Below, in pieces: positions 1 through 10,100 of a DNA stretch of 64,000 nt (positions are counted from its first letter, which is position 1; each line of letters begins with the position of its first letter). A program made the translations under genes and the position numbers. Source of the DNA: CAWKMN01 sp963850765 (lineage in GTDB: Bacteria; Chloroflexota; Anaerolineae; Aggregatilineales; Aggregatilineaceae); NCBI GenBank assembly GCA_963850765.1, contig CAWKMN010000009.1:620001-684000 (forward strand), given 5' to 3'. The notes beneath the pieces were generated by a model. It was not told the origin of the DNA, did not search any database, and saw only the letters and a list, made by a program, of their open reading frames with translations.

Positions 1-1156
1 CATCGTCAAGGGCGGTGTGCGGATCTATTTCGCCGGTGCGGGCCAGATGAATGGGATCCTGGATCATCCAGACCGGATCCATGAGCGTAATGTCCGGCAT
101 GCGCTGACCGTCGAGCAGTGCCTCCGCGAACCCCAGCAGCACCGGATCGTCCACCTGCTCATAGACTCCCATGTGCGCGGGCAGCCGGCTGATGTTCTGG
201 TAGATCGTCAACATGCTCTCCTGGCTGCTCAGGACGTCCAGCACAAAGGCACGCGCCGCGTCTTTATGCGGAGTGTGGGCATTCACCATCAAGCCCTGCA
301 CATGCACGAACGGACTGCCCGGCTGGATACCCGCGGGGAAGGCGGAAACCGTATAGGGGATCCCCTTTTCCTGAAAGCGCCAGATTGCCCACGGCCCGGT
401 GATGATCATGGCGGCCTGGCCGGTCTCGAACGCGATATGCACGTCCTCCCATTCCAGCCCGGTGGGGATCAGGCCGGCCTGCGTCATATCGCGCAGCCAT
501 GTCACCGCCGCGACCGCGCCATCGTTGTTCAGGCCGATGTCCTGCGTGTCCCAGGTGCCATCCGGTCTTTGGCCGTAGACATAACTGCCGTAAGCAGACA
601 GGATCGGGTAGAAGTGGTACAAATCATAATCGTGCAGTACGAATCCGTAGGACGCCTGACCGGAGTCCTGAAGCTGCTGCGAGATGGCGCGGACCTCGTC
701 CCAGGTCGCGGGCGCGTCGGGCACTAATTCCGGGTTGCGCACAAAGGCCAGGCTCTCAAGGGCAAAGGGCAGGCCGAACAATTGCCCCTCGAAACTCATT
801 GCCTCGATGGCAAACGGCACATAATCCGCCGTCCGGCCGCCCAGGTCCAGCGGTTCGAGCAGGGCGTCTGTCAGAAAGGGAAACATCCAGTCGTCCGAGC
901 CGGTGATGATGTCCGGGCCGCTGCCCGACCGCGCTTCGGCCGGGAATTGTTCCTGTATCGCCTCCGAGGACAGCACCTCGATCTTCACCGGCACGCCGTA
1001 ACGGTCGGCCAGTTCTTCCAGCGGGAGCCAGAAGCCGTCCCACATCCAGATCACCAGCGGCTCCTGTTGGGCGCTGGTGCGCGTCTGCACCGATCCGAGC
1101 AGGATGATACCGATCAGAATCAGCCCGATCACCCGAATAAGCCTGTTGTTACTCAT
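1..1156 (-). CDS. Extracellular solute-binding protein of a sugar-type ABC transporter (partial, runs off left edge)
   Basis: Reading frame stays open from an ATG at 1156 to the window edge (at least 385 residues), so the C-terminus is missing. The N-terminus is a Sec-type signal (MSNNRLIRVIGLILIGIILL) followed by a mature start near SAQQEPLVIWMWDG, the usual first strand of family 1 (MalE-like) binding proteins. Further family features are PDIITGSDDWMFPFL, GLPFALESLAFVRNPELVPD, TWDEV and a GQAAMIITGPWAIW segment, typical of maltodextrin/sugar binding proteins. A GGAGGGCG ribosome site lies just upstream. Its start overlaps the stop of the MazG-like gene by 8 bp, so the two are probably co-transcribed. 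The ligand cannot be told from sequence; permease genes would be expected beyond the left edge. Confidence 0.85.
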   Translation of the reverse strand, partial: MSNNRLIRVIGLILIGIILLGSVQTRTSAQQEPLVIWMWDGFWLPLEELADRYGVPVKIEVLSSEAIQEQFPAEARSGSGPDIITGSDDWMFPFLTDALLEPLDLGGRTADYVPFAIEAMSFEGQLFGLPFALESLAFVRNPELVPDAPATWDEVRAISQQLQDSGQASYGFVLHDYDLYHFYPILSAYGSYVYGQRPDGTWDTQDIGLNNDGAVAAVTWLRDMTQAGLIPTGLEWEDVHIAFETGQAAMIITGPWAIWRFQEKGIPYTVSAFPAGIQPGSPFVHVQGLMVNAHTPHKDAARAFVLDVLSSQESMLTIYQNISRLPAHMGVYEQVDDPVLLGFAEALLDGQRMPDITLMDPVWMIQDPIHLARTGEIDPHTALDD

Positions 1157-1464
1157 GTTTTTCGCCCTCCCACGACCGGCTGTAATTCACGCGTAGTTTA
1201 TCGAGAACGGCCTGTTCGAGATCAATGTCGGTCACTTTGGCCAATTGCAGCAGGTAGAGCGCCACGTCGGCCAGTTCGCCGGCCAGCGCAGCCTGATCGC
1301 CCACCGCGCCGTTCCACTGGAAGTGCTCCAGAATCTCCGGCCGCTTCGATACAGATCGAGACAGCGATATTGCGCGGGGTCTGCGGGCGCGGGCTGTCTG
1401 GTTCGTACCAGCCCTTGGCCCGCACAAAGTCATCCATGTGCCGTGTCAGTTCGGTGATGTCCAT
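1149..1464 (-). CDS. MazG-like nucleotide pyrophosphohydrolase, frameshifted
   Basis: Two overlapping frames together give one MazG/dCTPase-type protein of about 105 residues. The first frame starts MDITELTRHMDDFVRAKGW and runs to VSICIEAA; the second continues EILEHFQWNG, then ELADVALYLLQLAKVTDIDL and ends near the stop at 1149. These are the EAAE and ExxD metal-binding helices of the all-alpha NTP pyrophosphatase fold, which hydrolyses (d)NTPs to monophosphates. The frame changes near 1338-1342, where GCCGGAG would need one G fewer. Either a sequencing indel or a true pseudogene is possible; the conservation on both sides favours an indel. The stop overlaps the start of the binding-protein gene. 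Confidence 0.75.
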
Positions 1465-1537
1465 CGCCTGTGTCTCCGTTCGCCCCCTATTATACGCGCT
1501 TTCTGTCGCGCGGCGCGTGTGCGCGGGAAGAAGGATT

Positions 1538-1577
1538 CACCACAGAGGGCACAGAGAACACAGAGAAAAGCAAGGGA
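1538..1577. repeat. 9-bp-period CACAGAG array
   Basis: Three tandem nonamers of the form CACAGAGNN lie in the 492-base gap 1465-1956. The same unit recurs at 38999-39065 and on the other strand at 61106-61200. No gene is seen in the gap; the remainder holds G/C-rich repeat fragments at about 1648-1690 and the hairpin element at 1753-1814. Confidence 0.7.
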
Positions 1578-1752
1578 AAATCAGAGGAAAACTGCTCCCT
1601 TGAGGGTAAGACTGCACAATAGCGTGATTAGTTTGCTGCCGGTACGCCCTCTCCCCTTAATCCCCTCCCCGGCCAAGCCAGGGAGCTTATAAGCCGGCGC
1701 TTTCTCTCCTCTCCATATATGCAGCTGGAGAAAATAAGCGGATAAGGTTGAT

Positions 1753-1814
1753 GTAGGGGAGCACCCCTGTGTGCTCCCAGTCCGCGCCGGGCGGACCTGC
1801 GTGTCCGCCCCTAC
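1753..1814. repeat. Double-hairpin dispersed repeat bounded by GTAGGGG / CCCCTAC
   Basis: The element begins GTAGGGGAGCACC and ends GTCCGCCCCTAC. It contains two stem-loops, one with arms GGGAGCAC/GTGCTCCC and one with arms GCGGAC/GTCCGC. A longer copy is at 12467-12554 and a degenerate one at about 40746-40820. It has no coding capacity. Confidence 0.75.
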
Positions 1815-1956
1815 ACAATCACGTTATCTGCTTAAATAGTCAATCTGTATTGATCGAGAGGGGCCGGGGGTGAGGCTCCTTCAACTTGCACCAAACGGCG
1901 CGCGGTGGTAAAAGCAAAATCGCACATCAAGACGCGCGTATGTCTGGGAGGACACC

Positions 1957-2535
1957 ATGATACAACGATGGATCATCCGCCTGATGGTGGTGCTGGTCCT
2001 GATATTGGCCGCGTGCGGCGGGGAGGACTCGAAGGAGGACGATCGCGGCGATAACCCGGCGCAGACGCCGAGCGCGACCCGCCGCCCCCTGCCGACTCCG
2101 GCCGGCCCGACCGCGACCCCGCGCGATCCCGCCCCGCGCAGTGAGTCGCTGCCGCAGGTTGAGCCGTTCGACTTTGAAGCGCCGTTCTCGGTGGGGAATT
2201 TTGTGCGGCAGTCCATGCGCGGCAACGTCACCTCCGAGCGGACCGGCGGGCTGCAAGCGTCGTACCTGTTTGATCAGAATCTCGTCTCCCTCACGGTGTA
2301 TTACTTCGAGCAGGCGGATCGGGCGGTCGAGACGGTGCGGTTTGTGCTGGAAGGGTCGAGCGTGACCGGGGCGGTCGAACCTGCCTATTACGGTCCTACC
2401 GTCGCCTACGGGGTTGTGACGCTGCGGAGTGGGGGGAATCTGGCCGCGTGGAGCCATTACGAGTGGGCCTTTATCGCGCAGACGGCCGGATCGGCCGACG
2501 TGCTCGACGAATTTCTCCAGTCGTTCCCGTACTGA
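1957..2535 (+). CDS. Secreted lipoprotein of unknown function
   Basis: 192 residues. The N-terminus is a lipoprotein signal peptide with lipobox LILAAC and the lipidated Cys at position 20, followed by a charged and Thr/Pro-rich spacer to about residue 65. The rest (about 66-192) is a compact domain that I do not recognise; it has alternating strands such as YLFDQNLVSLTVYYFEQADRAVETV. The ATG is preceded by GGGAGGACACC. The stop overlaps the start of the next gene (TGATG), so it is translationally coupled to the YdcF-like protein. Probably anchored on the outer face of the membrane. Confidence 0.7.
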   Translation: MIQRWIIRLMVVLVLILAACGGEDSKEDDRGDNPAQTPSATRRPLPTPAGPTATPRDPAPRSESLPQVEPFDFEAPFSVGNFVRQSMRGNVTSERTGGLQASYLFDQNLVSLTVYYFEQADRAVETVRFVLEGSSVTGAVEPAYYGPTVAYGVVTLRSGGNLAAWSHYEWAFIAQTAGSADVLDEFLQSFPY

Positions 2536-3128
2536 TGCGCGTGCGGCTGCGGTGGCTGGTCCGCGGAATGCTGATCCTTGTGTTGGGCGGGACGATCACC
2601 GTTGGGACGCTGGCCGCGATCATCGTCCATTATGGTGCGGCGAACCGCGCTCGCCCCGCTGACGTGATCATCGTGCTTGGCGGGGGTGAGATCGGGACGA
2701 CGCGCCGCGCCGAGCATGCCGCCGCGCTGTACCGGCAGGGTTACGCGCCGTATGTGCTGTGTGAAGGCAGCCTCGTTGAAGGTGAAGCGATCTCCGAGGC
2801 GGCGCGCTGTGCCATGGTGTTACACGATCACGGCGTGCCCGACGATGTAATCCTGCTGGACGAGATCAGCCGCAGCACCGAGGAAAACGCGATCGAAGCG
2901 GCGGCGATCCTGCGGGCGCGTGGCTGGCGGGATGCGGTGCTGGTCAGCGACGATTATCACCTGTGGCGGGCAAGCTGGCTGTTCCGATCGAAGGGGGTGC
3001 GCGTCTGGACGAGTCCGGCGCAGGCCACGACCGGATCGCTGCCGGTGTCGGAGACGGTCTATGGGGTGCTGCGCGAGATCGCGGCGACGGGCTGGACCGT
3101 GGGCCAATCGCTGCTGAGGCGTGAGTAG
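2535..3128 (+). CDS. YdcF/SanA/ElyC-like (DUF218) membrane protein
   Basis: 197 residues from the ATG at 2535, which overlaps the stop of the lipoprotein gene. One N-terminal membrane segment (about residues 8-30) is followed by the DUF218 fold: ADVIIVLGGG, RRAEHAAALYRQGYAPYVLCEG, EAARCAMVLHDHGVP, the STEENAIEAAAIL helix and VLVSDDYHLWRASWLF. Family members act at the envelope in cell-wall or lipid-carrier metabolism (SanA, ElyC) but the reaction is not settled, so no specific role is assigned here. An upstream in-frame ATG at 2448 lies inside the preceding gene and was not used. The stop codon TAG lies in the first unit of a heptamer repeat array. Confidence 0.85.
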   Translation: MRVRLRWLVRGMLILVLGGTITVGTLAAIIVHYGAANRARPADVIIVLGGGEIGTTRRAEHAAALYRQGYAPYVLCEGSLVEGEAISEAARCAMVLHDHGVPDDVILLDEISRSTEENAIEAAAILRARGWRDAVLVSDDYHLWRASWLFRSKGVRVWTSPAQATTGSLPVSETVYGVLREIAATGWTVGQSLLRRE

Positions 3129-3186
3129 ACAGTTTGCAGTAGACAGTTTGCAGTTTTTGGTTCTTAGTTTTTGGTTGTTGGTGAAA
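3124..3186. repeat. Heptamer array A (7-bp period), starts in the ydcF-like stop codon
   Basis: Nine consecutive 7-base units with no gaps. The first units alternate AGTAGAC and AGTTTGC, then drift through AGTTTTT, GGTTCTT and GGTTGTT. The stop codon TAG of the preceding gene is inside the first AGTAGAC unit. From 3187 to 3469 I see no gene or clear signal. Confidence 0.75.
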
Positions 3187-3469
3187 GTTTGTCGCGTATC
3201 TCAGGCGCTTTTCTCGGCCAAAGAAGCTGCCGGACGTTAACCCCGTTCCGGCTACGAACTCAAAAAGTTTGTGAAAGACTTTGATCGCACCGGGAGCCAC
3301 AGCGGTGCTCCCCAGTCCTTGCGGTAGCTCGTGAGGTCTTACCGCGCGTCTCGGCACGTGCCCGACGCTCTGCTGCTGCGGCTTCGCCTGTTATCTTTCC
3401 ACGCCAGGCACACCGCACAAAAACAAAGTAAACTAGAGACAGCATAAAGCCAGAGCGGGAGCGTGGGGC

Positions 3470-3832
3470 ATGGTGCGGATCCTGGTTGTGGAAGATGATC
3501 GCGATCTCCGGTTTTTGTACGATAAAGCCCTGGCGCGGCAGGGATACGAGGTATCCGTGGCGCGCAACACCAGCGAAGCGATCATTTACCTGACCAGCGG
3601 TGACTACGACGCTGTGATCCTCGACATGAATATGCCGGACGCGCCCGGAACGAGGGTGCTCGAGTTCAAACACCAGGATGTCCGGCTGCGCCATATCCCG
3701 GTGCTGGTCGTATCGGCCAACGAAAATTACCGCGTCCAGGCGCGCGACCTGGGGGCAACCTATTACCTGATCAAGCCGGTGCCGCTGGATGATCTGACGC
3801 GGGTGCTGAAGGCGGCACTGACCCCGCCGTAA
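3470..3832 (+). CDS. Single-domain response regulator (CheY-like receiver)
   Basis: 120 residues, a complete receiver domain with no output domain. Visible family residues are the acidic pair in VEDD (9-10), the phosphoacceptor Asp52 in AVILDMNMPD, the switch Ser82 in VVSAN and Lys102 in YLIKPV. Such proteins receive phosphate from a histidine kinase and act by protein-protein contact. No kinase is adjacent; the nearest in this window is the cNMP-binding kinase at 47.7-49.2 kb, and a link is not shown. The ATG follows a GGGAGCGTGGGGC region. Transcribed alone, with repeat-bearing gaps on both sides. Confidence 0.9.
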   Translation: MVRILVVEDDRDLRFLYDKALARQGYEVSVARNTSEAIIYLTSGDYDAVILDMNMPDAPGTRVLEFKHQDVRLRHIPVLVVSANENYRVQARDLGATYYLIKPVPLDDLTRVLKAALTPP

Positions 3833-3914
3833 ATAGCCTCAGGTTGCCTCTGTCGTCGTGGTGAGGGGTAGCGCACGCCGATATATCCCCTCTCAACCCA
3901 TGGAGAATGCATTT

Positions 3915-3942
3915 GTAGGGGTGTATTGCAATACGCCCCTAC
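3915..3942. repeat. 28-bp palindrome P28, copy 1
   Basis: Inverted repeat with left arm GTAGGGGTGTATTG and right arm CAATACGCCCCTAC, one mismatch from the perfect palindrome seen at 11323 and 56346. It lies in the 329-base gap 3833-4161, which otherwise shows no gene. Confidence 0.85.
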
Positions 3943-4161
3943 TGCGTTGTATATCCCTGTGTACGGGCGGCGACCAGCCGTAGGGCAGGCGTTGTTCGCT
4001 CGTCGCGCGTGTTCGGCGCATCCGCCTACAATAGAAACAGGGGCCAAGAACAAGTTATCGGCCGGTTTCCACGCGGTTGGAGTTTGGCCTATAATGAAAC
4101 GCGGGGTGAGCATGCAACGGGGGCCGCTGCTTGTAACGAGTAGACTTTTGGAGGGAAACCG

Positions 4162-7100
4162 ATGAAGAGACGAAATCGATGGGGTTTAGTGGCGCTGCTG
4201 ATTTTGACGATCAGCCTGTTGGCGGGCCTCAGCCTGCTGGCCGGCGGGCTGGCGATCGCGCAGGACGACGATGCGCTGCCGCCGCAGGTGGTCGATACGA
4301 TCCCACTGGCGGGCGAAGAACTGCCGCTGGATGGCCCCGTAACCTTCTATTTTGATCAGGATATGGACGCGGCCAGTGTCGAAGCGGCGTTCAGCGTCTC
4401 ACCGGCGGTGGCGGGCGATCTGTCGTGGCCGACGGCGTCTACGCTGGTGTTCACGCCCACGGCGGACTATGAGCGCGCGGCGGAATACGCGTTCACCATC
4501 GCGGCTGCGGCGCAATCGGCGGCAGGCGTGCCGCTGGCCGATGCCTACACGCTCAACCTGCGCACCGTGGGTTATCTCGAAGTCTCCGAGGTGCTGCCCG
4601 CGCCCGACTCCGAAGCGGTGGATACCGATGCGATTATCACCGTCATCTTTAACCGTCCCGTGGTGCCTCTGGTCTCTGTCGAGGATATGGGCACGCTGCC
4701 CCAGCCGCTGGTGATCGATCCGCCGGTTGAGGGCAAGGGCGAATGGCTGAACACCTCGATCTTCATGTTCACACCCGAAACCGGGCTGCGCGGCGGCACC
4801 GACTACACGCTGACCGTAACAGCCGGGCTTGAAGACGTGACGGGCGGCATCCTGGCGGAAGACTTCACGTGGAGCTTCACCACGCTGCAACCCGACGTGC
4901 TGGAGATCTACCCCTACGACGGCGAAGAGGGCATCGTGCTGGAAACGCCGGTGAATGTCACATTCACGCAGCCGATGGACCCGGCGTCGCTCGAAAATGG
5001 CGGGTTCACGCTGTCGTATGCCTACCCGTTCCCCATGACAGAGAGCTGGGTCGAAACCGATCCGGTGCCCGTGACCGGTACGTTTGAATGGAATGAGAAC
5101 TTCACCGAGCTGACCTTCCAGCCCGACGAGATGCTGGAGCTTGGCGCGGCCTATTTCGTCGTGCTCGACGCGGAAAAGGCGCTGAGCGCGACCGGGGCGA
5201 CGCTGCGCGAAGGCGCGATGAGCACCTTCACCACCGTCCCTTACCCGGCGATTGTCGAAACCTCGCCGTTTGATGGCGAGACGGAAGCATCCCCCTACGG
5301 CGGGTTCACCATCTATTTCAACACGCCGATGGATCTGGACTCGCTGGAAGACAAGGTGATCATCGAGCCGAAGCCGTGGCGCGACTTCGATACCTATTTT
5401 TACGATTGGCGCTACAGCTACAACCTCGAATTCGACACCGAGCCGAGCACGGAATATACCATCACGATCCTGCCGGGCATGAAGGATCGCTACGGCAACG
5501 AGATCACCGAAGGGCTGACGATCAACTACGTGACCGCTGAATACCCGCCGGAACTCTCGATCCAGGCGACGGGCGATGTGGGCATGTACAGCAGCCACAA
5601 CCCGACCACGCGCGTTTTTGTGACTCACCGCAACATCTCGCGCATCGATCTCAGCCTGCACCAGCTCTCGCTCAACCGGCTGGCCGAACTGACCGGGCCA
5701 AACAGCTACGACGCGTGGCGCAGCTACAATCCACGCGCGCGTGATTTGCTGCGCCAGTGGTCGATCGACGTCAGCAGCCAGCAGGATCAGCGCCGCTACG
5801 AACTGCTCTACATCGCCGACAAAGGGCCGAGCGGCATATCCAACATTCAATGCCTCGGCGCGCCCGATCCGCAGGTCAAGGTGGGGGACGTGGCGATCAT
5901 CACCAAAGAGGACGAGCGCCCGCTGAACATCCGGCAGGAGCCAAACCTCGATGCGACGGTCATCTCGCAGGCGCTGGTCGATGAAACGATGCAGATCGTC
6001 GGCGGGCCGTTCTGCGAGGGCGGCTACCTGTGGTGGCAGGTGCGGCTGGATAACGGCATCACTGGCTGGGCCGCCGAAGGCGATCAGACGGTGTACTACT
6101 TCGAGCCGCTGGGCAAGGTTCCCACCGATCCCAACGCGCCCGATCAGGAGGCGTTCGGACAGCCCTACCAGCCGGAACCGCTCGCGCCGGGCGCTTACGT
6201 GCTGACCAGCACCTCGCCCGAAACCGAACAATACGATTACGGTCCGCGCCGGCATGTCATGCTGGTGCAGTCGATCAATGTCACGCTCAAGTTCAGCCAG
6301 GACACGGCGCTGGCGTGGGTCAACGATATGCAGAGCGGCAGCCCGGTGCCGGGTGTGGAAGTGATCTTCTACAACAGCGGCTTTAACCCGGTGGCGCGCG
6401 CCACGACCGACGACGACGGCCTCGCCGTGGCCTCGATCCCGCATCTGGTCGATCTCTACTCGACGATGTACGCGGTGGTGGACAGCGACGAGACCTCGAC
6501 CAGCGGGCCGCAGTTTGGCTTCGCGGCCAGCCAGTTCGCCAGTGGGATGGATCCCTGGCAGTTCGACATCAACATGGACTACCAGCCGGAAAACTTCACG
6601 GCCTACATCTACACTGACCGCCCGATCTACCGTCCGGGCCAGCCGGTCTACTTCAAGGGTATTCTGCGCGACCGCGACGACGTGACCTATACCGTCCCGG
6701 ACACCGTCACCGTGCCGGTCACGGTCTATGACGACCGGGGCGAGATCATCTACGAGGAAGACCTGCCCGTGACGGCGGAAGGATCGTTCAGCGGCGAAGT
6801 GCAGCTTGATCCCGAAGCGCCGCTTGGCTACTACCGCATCTCGGCGGGCGTGGGCAGCAATGTCCGCGACGAGTTCGGCCAGAGCTTCAGCGTGGCAGAG
6901 TACCGCGCGCCGGAATTCCAGGTCGATGTGACGCCGGCGGTTGATGAGGTGGCGCAGGGCGATACGATCCAGGTCGCCGTCGAAGCGCGCTATTTCTTCG
7001 GCGGCTCGGTCAGCAACGCGACCGTGCGCTACAGCGTGCTCTCGCAGGACTACTACTTCAACTACGCGGGCGATCAGCCGGGCTATTGGTCCTTCCGCGA

Positions 7101-10100
7101 TGAGAACTACGACTTCTACGCGCCCGAATACTACGGTCCCTATGGCGAAGTGGTGGACGAAGGCGAAGCGCAGACCGACGCGATGGGCCGCTTCCTCATC
7201 GAGCTACCCGCCGACCTGGGCGACAAAGTCGAGAGCCAGACCTACACCATCGAAGCGAGCGTGACCGACGAGAGCGATCAGCTTGTGGCGGGCCGCGCGT
7301 CCGTGGTGGTGCATCAGGGCCTGCTGTATGTCGGCTTGCAGCCGGAAGAATATGTAGGCCGCGCCGGGCGCGAGAACCTGATCAACATCCTGGCGGTGGA
7401 CTGGGACAGCCAGCCCGTCGCCAATCAGGATGTCGACTACGAGGTGGTCGAGCGGCGCTGGTTCAGCGTGCAGGAAGAGGACGAATACGGCCGCACCGTC
7501 TGGACGTGGGAAGTCGAGGAAACTCCGGTCGAGGCGGGCAGCGGCAAGGTTGTCACCGATGAGAACGGGCTGGCGCAGATCCGCTTTGTGCCACCCGCGG
7601 GCGGCGTCTATAAGGTCTACGCCACGACCACTGACGAGCGCGGCAACACGATCAAGTCCAGCGCGTTCATGTGGGTCAGCGGCGAGAACTTCGTCAACTG
7701 GCGGCAGGAGAACGACAACCGCATCCAGTTGATTACCGACAAGGACGAGTATGAGGTCGGCGACACCGCCGAGGTGCTGATCCCCAGCCCGTGGCAGGGT
7801 GAAGCGTGGGCGCTGATCACGGTCGAGCGCGGCGACATCCTGACGCACGAGGTCATCAAGCTCGAAACGAACAGCACCGTGTACGAACTGCCGATCACGG
7901 GCGACTTTGCGCCGAACGTATTCGTCAGTGCCATGCTGGTCAAGGGCGTGGACGAGGAAAACCCGACGACGTCCTTCCGCATGGGCATGGCGGAACTGAT
8001 GGTCGATACCAGCCAGCTGGTGATGAGCCTGGACGTCGAGTCGAGTGTGGACGTCGATGCGGGCGAGTTCGCCGGGCCGGGCGACACGGTCGATTACACC
8101 ATCAAGGCGACGGATTACCAGGGCACGCCCGTTCCCGGCGCGGAGATCGGCGTCGGCCTGACGGATCTGGCCGTGCTGACGATCGCGCCGGCCAATTCGC
8201 CGGAACTGCTGCCGTTCTTCTACTCGGAGCGCGGCGTCTCGGTGCGGACCGCCAGCCCGCTGACGATCAGCGTGGACCAGGCGACGCAGGTGATCATCGA
8301 TACGATCAAAGGTGGCGGCGGCGGCTACGGCGAGGGCGGTATCTTCGACGTGCGCCAGGAATTTGTCGATACGCCGCTGTGGGCTCCGCATGTCGTCACG
8401 GATGAGAACGGCGAGGCGACGGTCAGCGTCACGCTGCCGGACAACCTGACGACGTGGCGTCTGGACGCGCGCGCTGTCACGACCGGCGCGGATGGTCCGA
8501 TGCTGGTCGGGCAGACCACGTTCGATCTGCTCAGCACCAAGCCGGTGCTGATCCGGCCGGGCACGCCGCGCTTCTTCATCGCGGGCGATCATGCGACGAT
8601 GGCGGCGATTGTCAACAACAACACCAGCGAAGACCTGCTGGCCGAGGTCATCCTCGAAGGCACGGGCTTCATGTTCGCGGACGGCGTCACGCCGAGCCAG
8701 TGGGTGAACATCCCCGCCAAGGGCCGCGCGCGCGTCGATTGGGCGCTGGACGTCCTCGACGTGAAGGAAGTGGACGCGACCTTTAAGGTCAACGCGGGCG
8801 ACGGCAAGTATACCGACGCCAGCAAGCCGCCGGTCAGCCAGGGCAAGCCGCTGCCGGTCTATAAGTACGAAGTGCCGGAGACGGTCGGCACCGCCGGGAC
8901 GCTCTACGGTCCCGAATCCGGGAGCCGCACCGAGGCGGTCGTGCTGCCGCACCGCTTCAACGTCACGCAGGGCAACCTGACCGTGCGGCTGGATCGCTCG
9001 CTGGCAGCGGCCACGATCGACGGCCTGGAATGGCTGCGTGAATACCCGTACTACTGCATCGAGCAGATCATCAGCCGCTTCCTGCCCAACGCGATCACGC
9101 TGCGCGCGCTCGAAAGCCTGGGCGTGGAAGATCCCGAACTGCGGGCGCATCTCGAAGTCGAGGTGAGCTACGCTTTGCAGCGCCTCTACGCCGAGCAGAA
9201 GGTCGATGGCGGCTGGGGCTGGTTCGCCTGGGACGAGTCCAACCCGATCGTGACGGCCTACGCGCTGATCGGGCTGGTCGAGGCGCGGGCGTCTGGCTTC
9301 ACGGTGGAGCAGGGTGTGATCGACCGGGCGGCGACGTTTGTGGAAGAGTCGCTGCGGACCATCCGGGCACAGGATGAGCGGTGGCAGATCAACCGGCAGG
9401 CGTTCCTGCTGTACGCGCTGGCACGGGCCGATCGTCCCAACTTCCAGCGGGCGGTGCGCCTGTTCGGTGAGAAGGAAAACATGAGCCTGTACGCCAAGGC
9501 GTATCTGGCGATGACCTTCCACCTGCTCGACCCAACGGACGATCGCGCGATGGAACTGGTCAACGACCTGAACAACGGCATGGTCGTCAGCGCGACCGGC
9601 GCGCACCTGGAAGAAGACTACGACGACTACTGGAACTGGAACACCGACACCCGCACCACCGCGCTTGGCCTGATGGCGATGGCGCAGATCGACCCCGAAA
9701 ACCAGATGATCCCGAACATCGTGCGCTGGCTGATGGTCGCGCGCAAGGCCGATCACTGGGAGACGACGCAGGAAACCGCGTGGTCGGTCATGGCGCTCAC
9801 CGAGTGGATGGTCGTCACGGGCGAACTGCATCCCGACTACACCTTCGCGGTGTCGCTCAACGGCGAATCGCGCGAACTGGCCGATAACACCGCCACCGAC
9901 GACAACGTGAAGGAGACCGAGGAACTGCGCATCGACGTGGCCGAACTGCTGGCCGAAGGCGCGAACCGGCTGGTGATCAGCCGCACCGAGGGCGAGGGCA
10001 ATCTGTACTACACGGCTCACCTGACCGCCTACCTGCCGGTGCCCGAAGTCGAGGCGCTGGACCGGGGCATCATCGTCAGCCGCAAGTACAGCCTGCTCAG

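Noticed and set aside
3124..3186. CRISPR array
   Set aside because: The heptamer arrays have no unique spacers and units are seven bases; no cas gene is present in the window.
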